From: Variovorax paradoxus
Lineage (GTDB): Bacteria; Pseudomonadota; Gammaproteobacteria; Burkholderiales; Burkholderiaceae_C
Assembly: GCF_009498455.1 (NCBI RefSeq)
Contig: NZ_CP045644.1
Coordinates: 1,457,001 to 1,521,000 of the forward strand
Direction of reading: 5' to 3'
DNA length: 64,000 bases
Within the stretch, counting starts at the first letter, position 1. Every line of letters starts with the position of its first letter. The notes beneath the pieces were generated by a model. It ran no database searches and was not told the origin of the DNA. It saw nothing but the letters and a program-made list of their open reading frames with translations. This document shows, in pieces, positions 17,047 to 25,797 of this stretch. The translations under genes and the position numbers were made by a program.

Positions 17047-18032
17047 GCCCCGTGGTTGCGTCTGTGTCTGCACCTTCGTCGCCGCGGCGTGGTGCCTTCG
17101 TCGTGCCCGTGGGGTGCGCCATCGCCCTCGCCGTGGCCGGTCCGCTGCTGGGCAACTACGCGTCGGACTTCATCGTCAAGGTGATGATCCTGTCGATCTT
17201 TGCGCTCAGCCTGGAGCTGCTGGTGGGCATGACCGGGCTCGTGAGCCTGGGCCATGCAGCCTTCTACGGCATCGGTGCGTACGTCACCGTGCTGGCCTCG
17301 GGCAACGAGGGCGGCAACTTCGCGGTGCTGCTGGTGCTGTCGATGGGCGCAGCGGCGCTGTATGCGCTGTTCGTCGGCGCGCTGAGCCTGCGCACGCGCG
17401 GCGTGTACTTCATCATGGTCACGCTGGCCTTTGCGCAGATGGCGTTCTTCGTGTTCCACGACACCAAGGTCGGCGGCGGCAGCGACGGCATCTACCTGTA
17501 CGTGCGCCCGGCCCTCGGCGCGCTCGACATGGAAAACCGCAGCGTGCTGTTCTACGTGGTGCTCGCCTCGCTGGTGTTCACCTACGGCCTGCTCGCGCTG
17601 GTGCGCCGCTCGCGCTTCGGCGCGGCGCTCGCGGGCATCCGCGTGAACGAGCAGCGCATGCGCGCCGCGGGCTTCCCGGTGTACGGCTACAAGCTCGCGG
17701 CCTTCGTGCTCGCGGGCGCACTGGCCGGGCTCGCGGGCTTCCTGCTGGCCTCGCGCGACGGCGTGGTCAATCCCGAGCTGATGGCCTGGCACAACTCGGG
17801 CGAGGTGCTGCTGATGGTGATCCTGGGCGGCCTCGGCCACCTGCGCGGCGCGGTGATCGGCGCGGTCGCATTCACGCTGCTGAAGGAAATCTTCTCGACG
17901 CATGCGGTGATGGGGCCGCTGGCCGACCACTGGCAGCTGACGCTGGGCATTGCGATCATCGTGTTCGTGGCGCTGTTGCCGAAGGGATTGATCGGTTTGG
18001 TGCAGCGCCTGTCGCCGAAGGGAGGCGCATGA
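17043..18032 (+). CDS. branched-chain-type ABC transporter permease (LivM-like)
   Basis: A 329-residue integral membrane protein with about nine membrane segments. The LivM signature G-L-V-S-L-G-H-A-A-F-Y-G-I-G-A lies near residue 65 and G-G-L-G-H-L-R-G-A near residue 260. The ATG overlaps the livH stop (ATGA), so the pair is translationally coupled and forms the heterodimeric channel. A palindromic repeat pair separates it from the ATPase genes. Confidence 0.92.
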   Translation: MSPVVASVSAPSSPRRGAFVVPVGCAIALAVAGPLLGNYASDFIVKVMILSIFALSLELLVGMTGLVSLGHAAFYGIGAYVTVLASGNEGGNFAVLLVLSMGAAALYALFVGALSLRTRGVYFIMVTLAFAQMAFFVFHDTKVGGGSDGIYLYVRPALGALDMENRSVLFYVVLASLVFTYGLLALVRRSRFGAALAGIRVNEQRMRAAGFPVYGYKLAAFVLAGALAGLAGFLLASRDGVVNPELMAWHNSGEVLLMVILGGLGHLRGAVIGAVAFTLLKEIFSTHAVMGPLADHWQLTLGIAIIVFVALLPKGLIGLVQRLSPKGGA

Positions 18033-18048
18033 CCCCGACTTTGAATTT

Positions 18049-18163
18049 CTCCCTCCCCTCCCGGGGGAGGGCCGGGGTGGGGGCTGACGGCCTCCAACGC
18101 CGCGCAGCCTCGAAGGCCGCTTGCCCCCATCCCCACCTTCCCCCGGAAGGGGAAGGAGCAACA
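18049..18163. repeat. palindromic GC-rich repeat pair upstream of livG
   Basis: Arms at 18049-18083 and 18122-18163 are near copies of those at 13907-14022, again in opposite orientation around a 39-bp unique middle. The right arm ends GGAAGGAGCAACACC directly before the livG ATG at 18166, so the repeat itself provides the ribosome-binding site. Confidence 0.82.
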
Positions 18164-18165
18164 CC

Positions 18166-18921
18166 ATGAGCACCCACGCACTGCTGTCCGTCGACAAACT
18201 CACCCGCCGCTTCGGCGGCCTCACCGCCGTCAACGCCGTCACGCTCGACCTGCACATCGGCGAAGTGCATGCGGTGATCGGCACCAACGGCGCCGGCAAG
18301 TCGACGCTCATCAACATGCTCTCGGGCGAGATCGAGGCTTCCGAAGGGCGCATCGCGCTCGACGGCGTGGACATCACCGCGCGTGCGCAGTCGCGCCGCG
18401 CCCGCGACGGCGTGGGCCGCAGCTACCAGCGCACGACCATCTTTCCGGAGTTCAGCGTGCACGAGAACTGCCGCCTCGCCGCGCAGGCCGCCACGGCGAA
18501 ACCGTGGGCGATCTGGCAGTCGTCGCAGCGCTGCGCCACCAGCAACGCATCGGCCGACGCCGCGCTCGACGCCGCCGGCCTCACGGCCGAGGCGCGGCGC
18601 ATCGCCGGCACGCTGAGCCACGGCGCGCAACGCCAGCTCGAAGTGGCGATGTGCCTGGCCACCCACCCGCGCGTGCTGCTGCTCGACGAGCCGCTCGCCG
18701 GCATGGGCGCCGAAGAAACCGACCGCATGCTCACGCTGCTCGCGCGGCTGAAGGCCACGCACGCCATCCTGCTGGTGGAGCACGACATGGACGCCGTGTT
18801 CCGCATCGCCGACCGCATCACCGTGATGGTGAACGGCACGGTCATCGCCACGGGCGACCCACAGGAAATTCGCGAGAACCCCGAAGTGCGCACGGCCTAC
18901 CTCGGCGAGGAGAACCATTGA
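18166..18921 (+). CDS. ABC transporter ATP-binding protein (LivG-like)
   Basis: A 251-residue ATPase. Walker A is G-T-N-G-A-G-K-S-T (about 42-50), the signature L-S-H-G-A-Q-R-Q-L-E about 148, and Walker B L-L-L-L-D-E-P-L-A-G-M about 170. The H-loop is V-E-H-D. It pairs with the LivF-like ATPase to power the importer at 14848-19708. The ribosome-binding site is an AAGGAG contributed by the preceding repeat. Confidence 0.92.
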   Translation: MSTHALLSVDKLTRRFGGLTAVNAVTLDLHIGEVHAVIGTNGAGKSTLINMLSGEIEASEGRIALDGVDITARAQSRRARDGVGRSYQRTTIFPEFSVHENCRLAAQAATAKPWAIWQSSQRCATSNASADAALDAAGLTAEARRIAGTLSHGAQRQLEVAMCLATHPRVLLLDEPLAGMGAEETDRMLTLLARLKATHAILLVEHDMDAVFRIADRITVMVNGTVIATGDPQEIRENPEVRTAYLGEENH

Positions 18922-18929
18922 TGCCCCCA

Positions 18930-19004
18930 CGCTCATCACTTCGTGTATTCGCTGCCCCCCGAGGGGGCGCAGGCCTCCCTTGGGGCGGCCCGGCGGGAGG
19001 CCTG
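18930..19004. repeat. GC-rich palindromic intergenic repeat before livF
   Basis: The short gap between the two ATPase genes holds CACTTCGTGTATTCG, the hairpin CCCCCCGAGGGGG and GGCCTCCC...GGGAGGCC. It resembles the element at 16038-16123. The GGGAGG at its right end lies just upstream of the livF ATG and probably acts as Shine-Dalgarno sequence. Confidence 0.5.
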
Positions 19005-19006
19005 AG

Positions 19007-19708
19007 ATGCTGATCGTTCGCGACCTCAACACGTACTACGGCAACAGCCACATCCTGCGCGGCGTGCATGCCGGCATTCCAGCGGCGACCTCGGTCGGCC
19101 TGCTCGGGCGCAACGGCATGGGCAAGACCACGCTCATCCGCACGGTCATGGGCTACGTGCGCCCGGCCTCAGGCGAAGTGCAGGTCGATGGCCGCACCGT
19201 TACCGGCCTGCCGCCCGAGAAGATGGCGCGCCTGGGCATCGGCTACGTACCCGAGGGCCGCGGCATCTTTCCGAACCTGTCGGTGCGCGAGAACCTCGTG
19301 ATGAGCGAACGCGCCGGCGTCGACGGCCAGCGCGCCTGGACCTTCGACCGTGTGATGGCCACCTTTCCGCGTCTGTCGGAACGGCTCTCGCACGGCGGCC
19401 AGCAACTGTCGGGCGGCGAGCAGCAGATGCTGTCGATCGGCCGCGCGCTCATGACCAACCCGCGCCTGCTGATCCTCGACGAAGCCACCGAAGGCCTCGC
19501 CCCGCTGATCGTGGCCGAGATCTGGCGCGTGATCAGCGAGATCCGCAGCACCGGCATTGCCACGCTGATCGTCGACCGCGACTACCGCAAGGTGCTCGCG
19601 CACACCGACCTGGCGGTGGTGATGGAGAAGGGGCAGATCGTGCGGCATGGCGCGTCGGCGGAGCTGCTGGCGCAGCCGAAGGTGCTGGAAGAACTGCTGG
19701 GCGTGTGA
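19007..19708 (+). CDS. ABC transporter ATP-binding protein (LivF-like)
   Basis: A 233-residue ATPase. Walker A is G-R-N-G-M-G-K-T-T (about 34-42), signature L-S-G-G-E-Q-Q-M-L about 136, Walker B L-L-I-L-D-E-A-T-E-G-L about 157. The usual VEQN switch after Walker B is replaced by I-V-D-R-D-Y-R, so the H-loop histidine is not in its usual context. It completes the five-gene importer. The next gene, LysR, is convergent 16 bases away. Confidence 0.9.
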   Translation: MLIVRDLNTYYGNSHILRGVHAGIPAATSVGLLGRNGMGKTTLIRTVMGYVRPASGEVQVDGRTVTGLPPEKMARLGIGYVPEGRGIFPNLSVRENLVMSERAGVDGQRAWTFDRVMATFPRLSERLSHGGQQLSGGEQQMLSIGRALMTNPRLLILDEATEGLAPLIVAEIWRVISEIRSTGIATLIVDRDYRKVLAHTDLAVVMEKGQIVRHGASAELLAQPKVLEELLGV

Positions 19709-19724
19709 GCCTGCGTGGCGGGCC

Positions 19725-20636
19725 TCACCCGGTCCGCTGCGCCATCAGGAAATCGATGAACACCCGCATGCGCAGCGGCACGTGGCGCCCGTCCGGGTAC
19801 AGCAGCGTGTAGGGCCGCGAACGGCCCGCGAAGGGCTTCAGCACCTCGACGAGCGCGCCGTCGGCCAGCTCCTTCTCCACGACGAAGCGGTAGGTCTGGA
19901 ACAACCCGGCGCCGCTTTTCGCGAGCGTGACGCCGCCGAGCACCTCGTCGGAACAGCTGTAGGCGCTGTCCGCAAACACTTCGCGGTCCTTGCCGTTCTC
20001 CTTGAAGAGCCACGAAATGCGGCGGCCACTGCTGGGCAGTTCGAACTGGATGCACTCGTGCGCGGCAAGATCGTCCAGCGTGCGCGGGGTGCCGGCCTTG
20101 CGCAGGTATTTGCGCGTGGCGACCACGACCAAGTCCGCATCCTCGAGGTGCCGCGCAATCAGCGTGGAGTCGGGCTGGGCCCGCACGCGCACGGCCATGT
20201 CGTAACCCTCTTCCACGAAATCGATGTTGCGGTTGCTCAGGTGCACGTGCAGCCGGATGTCGGGAAAGCGTTCGCGAAACGCCGGCAGCATCGGCAGGAT
20301 GCGGTGGTGGCCGTAGGTGGTCGGCACGCTGATGCGCAGCGTGCCCGAAGGCAGCGACTGCTGGCCCGTCACCTCGCGCTCGGCCTCGGCCAACTGCGCC
20401 AGCGCTTGCCGGCACTGCGCGAAGTAGACACGGCCCGCGTCGGTGAGCCGCACGCTGCGCGTGGTGCGCACGAACAGCCGCAGCCCCAGCCGCTTCTCGA
20501 GTCGCGAGATCGACCGGCTCACGGCCGCGGGCGTCACGCCGGCAGCGAGTGCCGCCGAGGTGAAGCCGCCGCTCTCCGCCGCGAGGCAGAACAACTCGAT
20601 GCTGCCCAGGAGGATGTCGCCGAACTGCCGCTGCAT
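19725..20636 (-). CDS. LysR-family transcriptional regulator
   Basis: A 303-residue LysR protein. The N-terminal winged HTH (about 5-65) includes G-F-T-S-A-A-L-A-A-G-V-T-P-A-A-V-S-R recognition sequence and the linker helix; the C-terminal substrate-binding domain begins near residue 90. It belongs to the group that acts on short-chain dehydrogenases and stress genes. It is divergently transcribed from the SDR gene at 20744 across a 107-bp AT-richer gap, the standard arrangement for a LysR and its target. Confidence 0.9.
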   Translation of the reverse strand: MQRQFGDILLGSIELFCLAAESGGFTSAALAAGVTPAAVSRSISRLEKRLGLRLFVRTTRSVRLTDAGRVYFAQCRQALAQLAEAEREVTGQQSLPSGTLRISVPTTYGHHRILPMLPAFRERFPDIRLHVHLSNRNIDFVEEGYDMAVRVRAQPDSTLIARHLEDADLVVVATRKYLRKAGTPRTLDDLAAHECIQFELPSSGRRISWLFKENGKDREVFADSAYSCSDEVLGGVTLAKSGAGLFQTYRFVVEKELADGALVEVLKPFAGRSRPYTLLYPDGRHVPLRMRVFIDFLMAQRTG

Positions 20637-20743
20637 GGATTGATTACCTCGCGTATCAAGTGAAGTGCGAGTCTAGTGATTTATCTATCGATTCGTCATC
20701 AATAAAGTTCTCCTCACGTCATCAACTTCCCTGGAGAACCGAC

Positions 20744-21484
20744 ATGCAGGACAACTCTTCCCTCACCGTGGTCATCACCGGTGCCTCGAGCGGCATCGGC
20801 CTGGGCCTTGCGCAGGCGTACCTCGCGCGCGGCTTCAACGTGGTCGCGAACGCGCGCACCGAAGAGCGGCTCGCAGCCGCCGCGAAGCAGCTCGGCAACC
20901 CGGCGCGCCTTCTCGGCGTGGCGGGCGACATCGGCCGCCGCGACACGGCGCAGCAGCTCGTCGACCGCGCCGTGGCGCGCTTCGGCCAGGTCGACGTGCT
21001 CATCAACAACGCGGGCATCTTCAACGCCAAGCCCTTCGTCGACTACACCGAAGACGAACTCGACCAGCTCGTCGCAACGAATCTCAAGGGCTTCGTCTAT
21101 GCCTCGCAGGCCGCGGCAAAGCACATGGTCGCGCGCCGCCAGGGACACATCGTGAACATCACGGCGAGCATCGCGCTGCAGCCGAACCAGCAGGTGCCGG
21201 CCGTGCTGCCGGTGCTGATCAAGGGCGGCATCAATGCCGCGACGCGCGCGCTGGCGCTCGAACTCGCACCGCACAACGTCAAGGTGAATGCGGTGGCACC
21301 CGGCATCGTGGACACGCCGCTGTACACGCCCGAGCAGCACGGCTTTCTCAACGGCCTGGCGCCCGCCGGCCGCATCGCGACCGTGCAGGAGATCGCCGAC
21401 GCGGTGCTCTACCTCACGAGCGCCGATTTCACGACCGGCGTGGTGCTGCCCGTGGATGGCGGCATGAGCACCGGCAAGTGGTAA
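20744..21484 (+). CDS. SDR-family oxidoreductase lacking the catalytic tyrosine
   Basis: A 246-residue short-chain dehydrogenase with the NAD(P)-binding motif T-G-A-S-S-G-I-G (about 11-18), N-N-A-G-I (about 88) and the late P-G-I-V-D-T-P. The start ATG has GGAGAA upstream. The usual active-site Y-x-x-x-K is P156-V-L-I-K160: the lysine is kept but the tyrosine position is Pro. The protein may use another acid/base or be non-catalytic. It is divergent from the LysR gene and followed by a tautomerase-like gene 31 bp on. Confidence 0.87.
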   Translation: MQDNSSLTVVITGASSGIGLGLAQAYLARGFNVVANARTEERLAAAAKQLGNPARLLGVAGDIGRRDTAQQLVDRAVARFGQVDVLINNAGIFNAKPFVDYTEDELDQLVATNLKGFVYASQAAAKHMVARRQGHIVNITASIALQPNQQVPAVLPVLIKGGINAATRALALELAPHNVKVNAVAPGIVDTPLYTPEQHGFLNGLAPAGRIATVQEIADAVLYLTSADFTTGVVLPVDGGMSTGKW

Positions 21485-21515
21485 TCACCTCACCCATTCA
21501 CCCAAGGAGCGCACC

Positions 21516-21740
21516 ATGCCTTTCATCAACCTGAAGATCACCCGTGACGGCGTCACGCGCGAACAGAAGACCCAGGTCATTGCCGAGTTCACGGAAACGC
21601 TCGAGCGGGTGCTGAAGAAGCCGCCCGAATGGACGCACATCGTGATCGAGGAGATCGACACCGACGACTGGGGTTTCGCGGGTTTGACGACCACTGAGTA
21701 CCGCAAGCGGCTGGCCGAGCGTGCGAAGCCGCCGCAGTGA
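21516..21740 (+). CDS. tautomerase-family protein (4-oxalocrotonate-tautomerase-like)
   Basis: A 74-residue protein with the short 4-OT fold: M-P-F-I-N-L-K-I, leaving Pro1 as N-terminal catalytic base after Met removal, and two beta-alpha-beta elements. Characterised members isomerise dienols. It follows the SDR gene after 31 bp with AAGGAGC before the ATG, so the two are probably one unit under the divergent LysR regulator. The substrate is unknown. Confidence 0.85.
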   Translation: MPFINLKITRDGVTREQKTQVIAEFTETLERVLKKPPEWTHIVIEEIDTDDWGFAGLTTTEYRKRLAERAKPPQ

Positions 21741-21899
21741 AGCAACAGCGGCGGATCGGGCACCGTTGCCCTCGCTGTGAGCGGGAGTAACACGTCCGTT
21801 CCACCGGGTTTCACCTCTGTCCTGCGACAGTGCGACAGCCGAATCATGTGCGGCTGCGCAGCCCCGCACGGCCGCGCCCACCCACGCACGAGGCTGCGC

Positions 21900-23849
21900 A
21901 TGACGTCCCTGCAATCGCGCCACATCGACAACGTCTATTCGATCGCCACCGGCACGGCGCTGCTGGCCGATCCGGCGGCGAGCCTGGTGCACAAGTCGTG
22001 GGCGCGCTGCGTGCGCGACCACGGGCTCGATCCGTCGCGGCCGACGCCCGCGCGCATCCTGCCGGCGCAGGAGGTGCGCGTGCACCAGCAGCAGCTCGAA
22101 CATTTTTTGCGCGCGGCGCGGGCGGGCATGGAAGACATCTACCGCCGCGTGGCCGAGCTGGGCTACATGGTGCTGCTGACCGATGCCGAGGGCATCACGG
22201 TCGACTACATCGGCAACCCGGCCTGGGACGACCAGCTGCGCCGCGCCGGCCTGTACCTGGGCGCCGACTGGAACGAGGCGCACGCCGGCACCTGCGGCGT
22301 GGGCACCTGCCTCGTCGAGCGCCAGCCGATGACCTGCCACCAGACCGAGCACTTCGACGCGACGCACATCGCGCTCACCTGCACGACGGCGCCGCTGTTC
22401 GACCACAGCGGCAAGCTCACGGCCATCCTCGATGTGTCGGCCCTGCGCTCGCCCGAGGCGCGCGAGAGCCAGCACCTGGTGCGGCACCTCGTGTCGATGT
22501 ACGCGCGGATGATCGAGGACGCCGACTTTCTGCGGCACTTTCGCGGCCACTGGATCCTGCGGCTGGGCAGTGCCTTCGGACTGGTCGACGTGGCGGGCGA
22601 AGTGATGCTGGCCTTCGACGATGGCGGCACGCTGGTGGGCGCCAACGGCGGCGCGCGCGAGGTCTTCTCGGGGCTTCGGCAGCCCCTGCTGGGCGGTGCG
22701 GTGTCGGAGCTGCTGCACCTGCCGATGGACGCGATCTGGCGCCTGGGCAATGGCGGCGCGTCGGCGCTGCCGTTTGCGCACACGGTGCTGCTGCCCGGCG
22801 GCGGCGAATACCACGCCTCGCTGATCGCGCCACGCCTGCGGCGCTCGCCAGTCACTGCGCCCGCATCGCCGGCGCCCCAGCCTTCGGACCGTTTGCCGCC
22901 GCTCGAGCGCATCGCGGGCGAGGACGATCCTGCGATGCAGCAGCTGATCGCGCAGGCGCACCGCCTGGTGGACCGCGGCATCCACGTGCTGGTCGAGGGC
23001 GAGACCGGCAGCGGCAAGGAGGTGCTGGCGCGCGCGCTGCACGGCGCGAGCCGGCGCGCGGCATTGCCCTTCGTGGCGGTGAACTGCGCGGCCATTCCCG
23101 ATTCGCTGATCGAGAGCGAGCTCTTCGGCTACACGCCCGGCAGCTTCACGGGCGGACGCGCCAAGGGCATGAAGGGGCTGATCGCGCAGGCCGACCGCGG
23201 CACGCTGTTTCTCGACGAGATCGGCGACATGCCGATGGCGCTGCAGACGCGGCTGCTGCGCGTGCTGTCCGAAGGCGAGGTGCTGCCGCTGGGCGCCGAG
23301 TCGCCGCAGCGCGTGGACCTTGCCGTGGTGGCGGCCACGCACCGCGACCTGTCGGCGCTGGTCGCAGCCGGGCGCTTTCGCGAGGACCTGTACTACCGGC
23401 TGTGCGGCGCGGTGCTGAAGCTGCCGCCGCTGCGCGCGCGGCGCGACAGGCGGTACCTGATCGAAGCGATGTTCCGCGAAGAAGCGGCGGCGATGGGTTC
23501 GACCGCGCGGCTGTCGGAGGCCGCGATGCTGCGGCTGATGGCGCATGACTGGCCGGGCAACCTGCGCGAGTTGCGCAATGTGCTGCGGCTGGCGCTGGCG
23601 CTCTGCACGGGTGCGAGCATCACGCCCGAGGAACTGCGCCTGGCGCCGCATCGGCCGTCGCTCGACCACCGCGAGGCCGTGCCCGCACCTGTAGACGAAG
23701 ACAGCGCCGCCGACGCCACGCGCCTGCTCGACGCATTGCAGCGCCACCGCTGGCATGTGGCGCGGGCCGCTCAGGCGCTCGGCATCAGCCGCGCCACCGC
23801 GTACCGGCACATGAAGCGCTTCGGCATCGTGGCGCCGCAGCGCGGCTGA
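21900..23849 (+). CDS. sigma-54-dependent enhancer-binding regulator (AcoR-like)
   Basis: A 649-residue activator. A GAF-type sensor covers about residues 50-220, the AAA+ domain about 330-560 with Walker A G-E-T-G-S-G-K-E (367-374), Walker B L-F-L-D-E-I-G, and a Fis-type HTH at the C-terminus (W-H-V-A-R-A-A-Q-A-L-G-I-S-R-A-T-A). The start at 21900 excludes a 41-residue low-quality upstream extension. The sigma-54-contacting loop reads G-S-F-T-G-G (414-419) instead of GAFTGA. The only strong sigma-54 promoter noticed lies 3.7 kb downstream before the monooxygenase gene. Confidence 0.9.
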   Translation: MTSLQSRHIDNVYSIATGTALLADPAASLVHKSWARCVRDHGLDPSRPTPARILPAQEVRVHQQQLEHFLRAARAGMEDIYRRVAELGYMVLLTDAEGITVDYIGNPAWDDQLRRAGLYLGADWNEAHAGTCGVGTCLVERQPMTCHQTEHFDATHIALTCTTAPLFDHSGKLTAILDVSALRSPEARESQHLVRHLVSMYARMIEDADFLRHFRGHWILRLGSAFGLVDVAGEVMLAFDDGGTLVGANGGAREVFSGLRQPLLGGAVSELLHLPMDAIWRLGNGGASALPFAHTVLLPGGGEYHASLIAPRLRRSPVTAPASPAPQPSDRLPPLERIAGEDDPAMQQLIAQAHRLVDRGIHVLVEGETGSGKEVLARALHGASRRAALPFVAVNCAAIPDSLIESELFGYTPGSFTGGRAKGMKGLIAQADRGTLFLDEIGDMPMALQTRLLRVLSEGEVLPLGAESPQRVDLAVVAATHRDLSALVAAGRFREDLYYRLCGAVLKLPPLRARRDRRYLIEAMFREEAAAMGSTARLSEAAMLRLMAHDWPGNLRELRNVLRLALALCTGASITPEELRLAPHRPSLDHREAVPAPVDEDSAADATRLLDALQRHRWHVARAAQALGISRATAYRHMKRFGIVAPQRG

Positions 23850-23855
23850 TCAGCT

Positions 23856-25070
23856 TCAACGCCTCAGGATCTGCTCGATCGCGCGCACGGCCGTGCCCAG
23901 GCCGTCTTCCGCGCGCATGTGTTCGCCCAATGCCTTGGCCCGCGCGCGCACCTGCGGGTCGTGCGCGAATGCGATGCCGCGCGCCAGGTCGTCGGCGCCG
24001 AACCGGGCACCCGCCACTGCGGGCGGTGCCACGCCCGCCTGCGCGAGGTGGTGCGCCCAGAACGCCTGGTCGCCCGCGAACGGCACGACCACCGAGGGCA
24101 CGCCGGCGCGTGCGGCCGAGTGGCTGGTGCCCGAGCCGCCGTGGTGCACCACCAGCGCCATCTGCGGAAACAGCCAGTCGTGCGGCGTGTCGCCGATGGC
24201 GTGGAAGTTCGGCGGCAGCTGCTGCACATCGAGACCGCTCCATCCGGGATGCAGCACCGCGCGCCGGCCGGCCACGCCGTCGACGAGGGCCGCGAGCAGC
24301 CGCGCCTTGTCGAAGCCCGTCATGCTGCCGAAGCCGATGTAGACGGGCGCTTCGCCAGCCGCGAGAAAGTCGCGCAGCGCCGCCGGCGGCTCCCAGTCGG
24401 GCGCGGGCGCGAGCCACTGGCCGCACACCGACGCATTGGCGGGCCAGTCGGTGGGGCGCGGCAGCAGGCTCGGCGAGTAGCCATAAAGCGCGGGATGCGT
24501 GGTCCACAGGCGTCGCCGCGGCGGCAGGCCGCAGACCTCGGCGCGCGCGGCATTCACCGCCGGCCGGAAGGCACGCCAGAGCAGCCCGTTGACGAGGTGG
24601 TGGCTCGCGCGGTTCAGGAAGCGCGGCACGCGGGCGGGCGGCAAAAAGGGCGAGGCGAACGCGGCCGTCGGCGTGAGCGGGAACATGCCCGCGCCGATGG
24701 CGGGCACGCCGAGCGCCTCGGCCGCCGACAGGCCCACGAAGGCCGCGAGCCCCGCGCAGACGACCGCGTCGCAGCCCTGCGCGGTCTCGACGGTCTGGCG
24801 CAGCCAGGGCGTGGCGTTGGCATTGGCGATGTCTGCCAGTGCCTTGGCGGCGGCGGCCGGCTTGTCGCCCTGCGCGATGACACCGCCGAGCGCCTGCCGG
24901 ATGTCGCCGGCCAGCGCCTGCGAACGCACGCCGAGCCGTTCGGCCGCGCCGAGCGTGGTCGCGTCCGCCAGCAGCACCGACGCATGGCCCGCGTCGTCGA
25001 GCGCGCGGCACAGCGCGGCGAGCGGGCGCGCGTCGCCCTCGGTGCCGTAGGTGAGCACGGCGATCTTCAT
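23856..25070 (-). CDS. glycosyltransferase, GT1/MGT type
   Basis: A 404-residue protein resembling macrolide/sterol glycosyltransferases. It begins M-K-I-A-V-L-T-Y-G-T-E-G-D, the donor-free N-terminal Rossmann strand. The C-terminal nucleotide-sugar site is H-H-G-G-S-G-T (about 318) followed by P-F-A-G-D-Q, characteristic of the family. The ATG overlaps the stop of the TetR gene (ATGA), so both are one transcript. A role in glycosylating a toxic small molecule is plausible from the TetR pairing but unproven. Confidence 0.87.
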   Translation of the reverse strand: MKIAVLTYGTEGDARPLAALCRALDDAGHASVLLADATTLGAAERLGVRSQALAGDIRQALGGVIAQGDKPAAAAKALADIANANATPWLRQTVETAQGCDAVVCAGLAAFVGLSAAEALGVPAIGAGMFPLTPTAAFASPFLPPARVPRFLNRASHHLVNGLLWRAFRPAVNAARAEVCGLPPRRRLWTTHPALYGYSPSLLPRPTDWPANASVCGQWLAPAPDWEPPAALRDFLAAGEAPVYIGFGSMTGFDKARLLAALVDGVAGRRAVLHPGWSGLDVQQLPPNFHAIGDTPHDWLFPQMALVVHHGGSGTSHSAARAGVPSVVVPFAGDQAFWAHHLAQAGVAPPAVAGARFGADDLARGIAFAHDPQVRARAKALGEHMRAEDGLGTAVRAIEQILRR

Positions 25071-25714
25071 GAGGCGCGCCTCCTTGCGACGGGTTTGGGG
25101 GCTGCGCGCGCGCCGCCGACGAAGAGGTCGACGACCACGGCGAACTCGTCGCGCAGCACGAGGCCGGGCAGCGTGAGCCAGCGCATCAGCGCGCCGAAGT
25201 ACAGGTGATGCAGCAGGCTTGCGAGGTGCGCGGCCGACACGTCGGTGCGCAATGTGCCGGCCTGCTGGGCGGCGGCGATGAGCGCCTCGAACAGCCCCGA
25301 CAGGTCGCGCGGCGTGCTGCGGTCGCCACCGCCGCCGAGTTCGCTCTCGATGTTGAGAAAACGAAAGCGGAAATAGTCGAGCAGGTAGGCCCGGTAGCGC
25401 TCGGACCATTCGGCCGAGGCATCGAGCAGGCCGGTGAGCTGCACCGTGAAACCCGCCTTCGGGTCGATCGACGCGTGCAGGCGCTGCGCATCGACCACGA
25501 GCTCGAGGTGCACCCAGTGCGCCAGGATCGCCTCCTTGGTCGGAAAGTGGTTGTAGAGCGTGCCCTTGGCCACGTCGGACTGCTGCGCGATCTGCTCCAT
25601 GGTGGTCGCGTCGTAGCCCTGGGCTTCGAACAGGCGCATGGCGGTGGACGCGACGTGGTCGAGCGTCTGGGTGCGGCGGCGCTCGCGGCGGCCTGGGGGG
25701 TCTGGTTCGATCAC
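25067..25714 (-). CDS. TetR-family transcriptional regulator
   Basis: A 215-residue TetR. The N-terminal HTH contains G-Y-D-A-T-T-M-E-Q-I-A and K-G-T-L-Y-N-H-F (about 33-60), the diagnostic recognition helix. The remaining helices form the ligand pocket. It is coupled by a 4-base overlap to the downstream glycosyltransferase. A palindrome 17-52 bases upstream of its start is a likely operator, implying autorepression of the two-gene operon. Confidence 0.9.
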   Translation of the reverse strand: MIEPDPPGRRERRRTQTLDHVASTAMRLFEAQGYDATTMEQIAQQSDVAKGTLYNHFPTKEAILAHWVHLELVVDAQRLHASIDPKAGFTVQLTGLLDASAEWSERYRAYLLDYFRFRFLNIESELGGGGDRSTPRDLSGLFEALIAAAQQAGTLRTDVSAAHLASLLHHLYFGALMRWLTLPGLVLRDEFAVVVDLFVGGARAAPKPVARRRAS

Positions 25715-25730
25715 GGTTCGTGGCCCTTGA

Positions 25731-25766
25731 ATTTGAACGTCGTGTAATTTTATACGTCGTTCAAAT
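25731..25766. promoter_or_regulatory. palindromic operator upstream of the TetR/glycosyltransferase operon
   Basis: ATTTGAACG (25731-25739) and CGTTCAAAT (25758-25766) are perfect 9-bp arms 18 bases apart; inside them ACGTCGT occurs twice as a direct repeat. On the minus strand TATAAA lies between the arms and could be the -10 box. The site has the size expected for a TetR dimer pair. Confidence 0.6.
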
Positions 25767-25797
25767 TTTCATGCGCCAGCTTTTTCCGTCGCCCATG

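Noticed and set aside
21777..21899. Longer N-terminus for the sigma-54 activator, starting at 21777.
   Set aside because: The extra 41 residues are Cys/Pro-rich and unlike the family; the ATG at 21900 gives the expected AcoR-like start.
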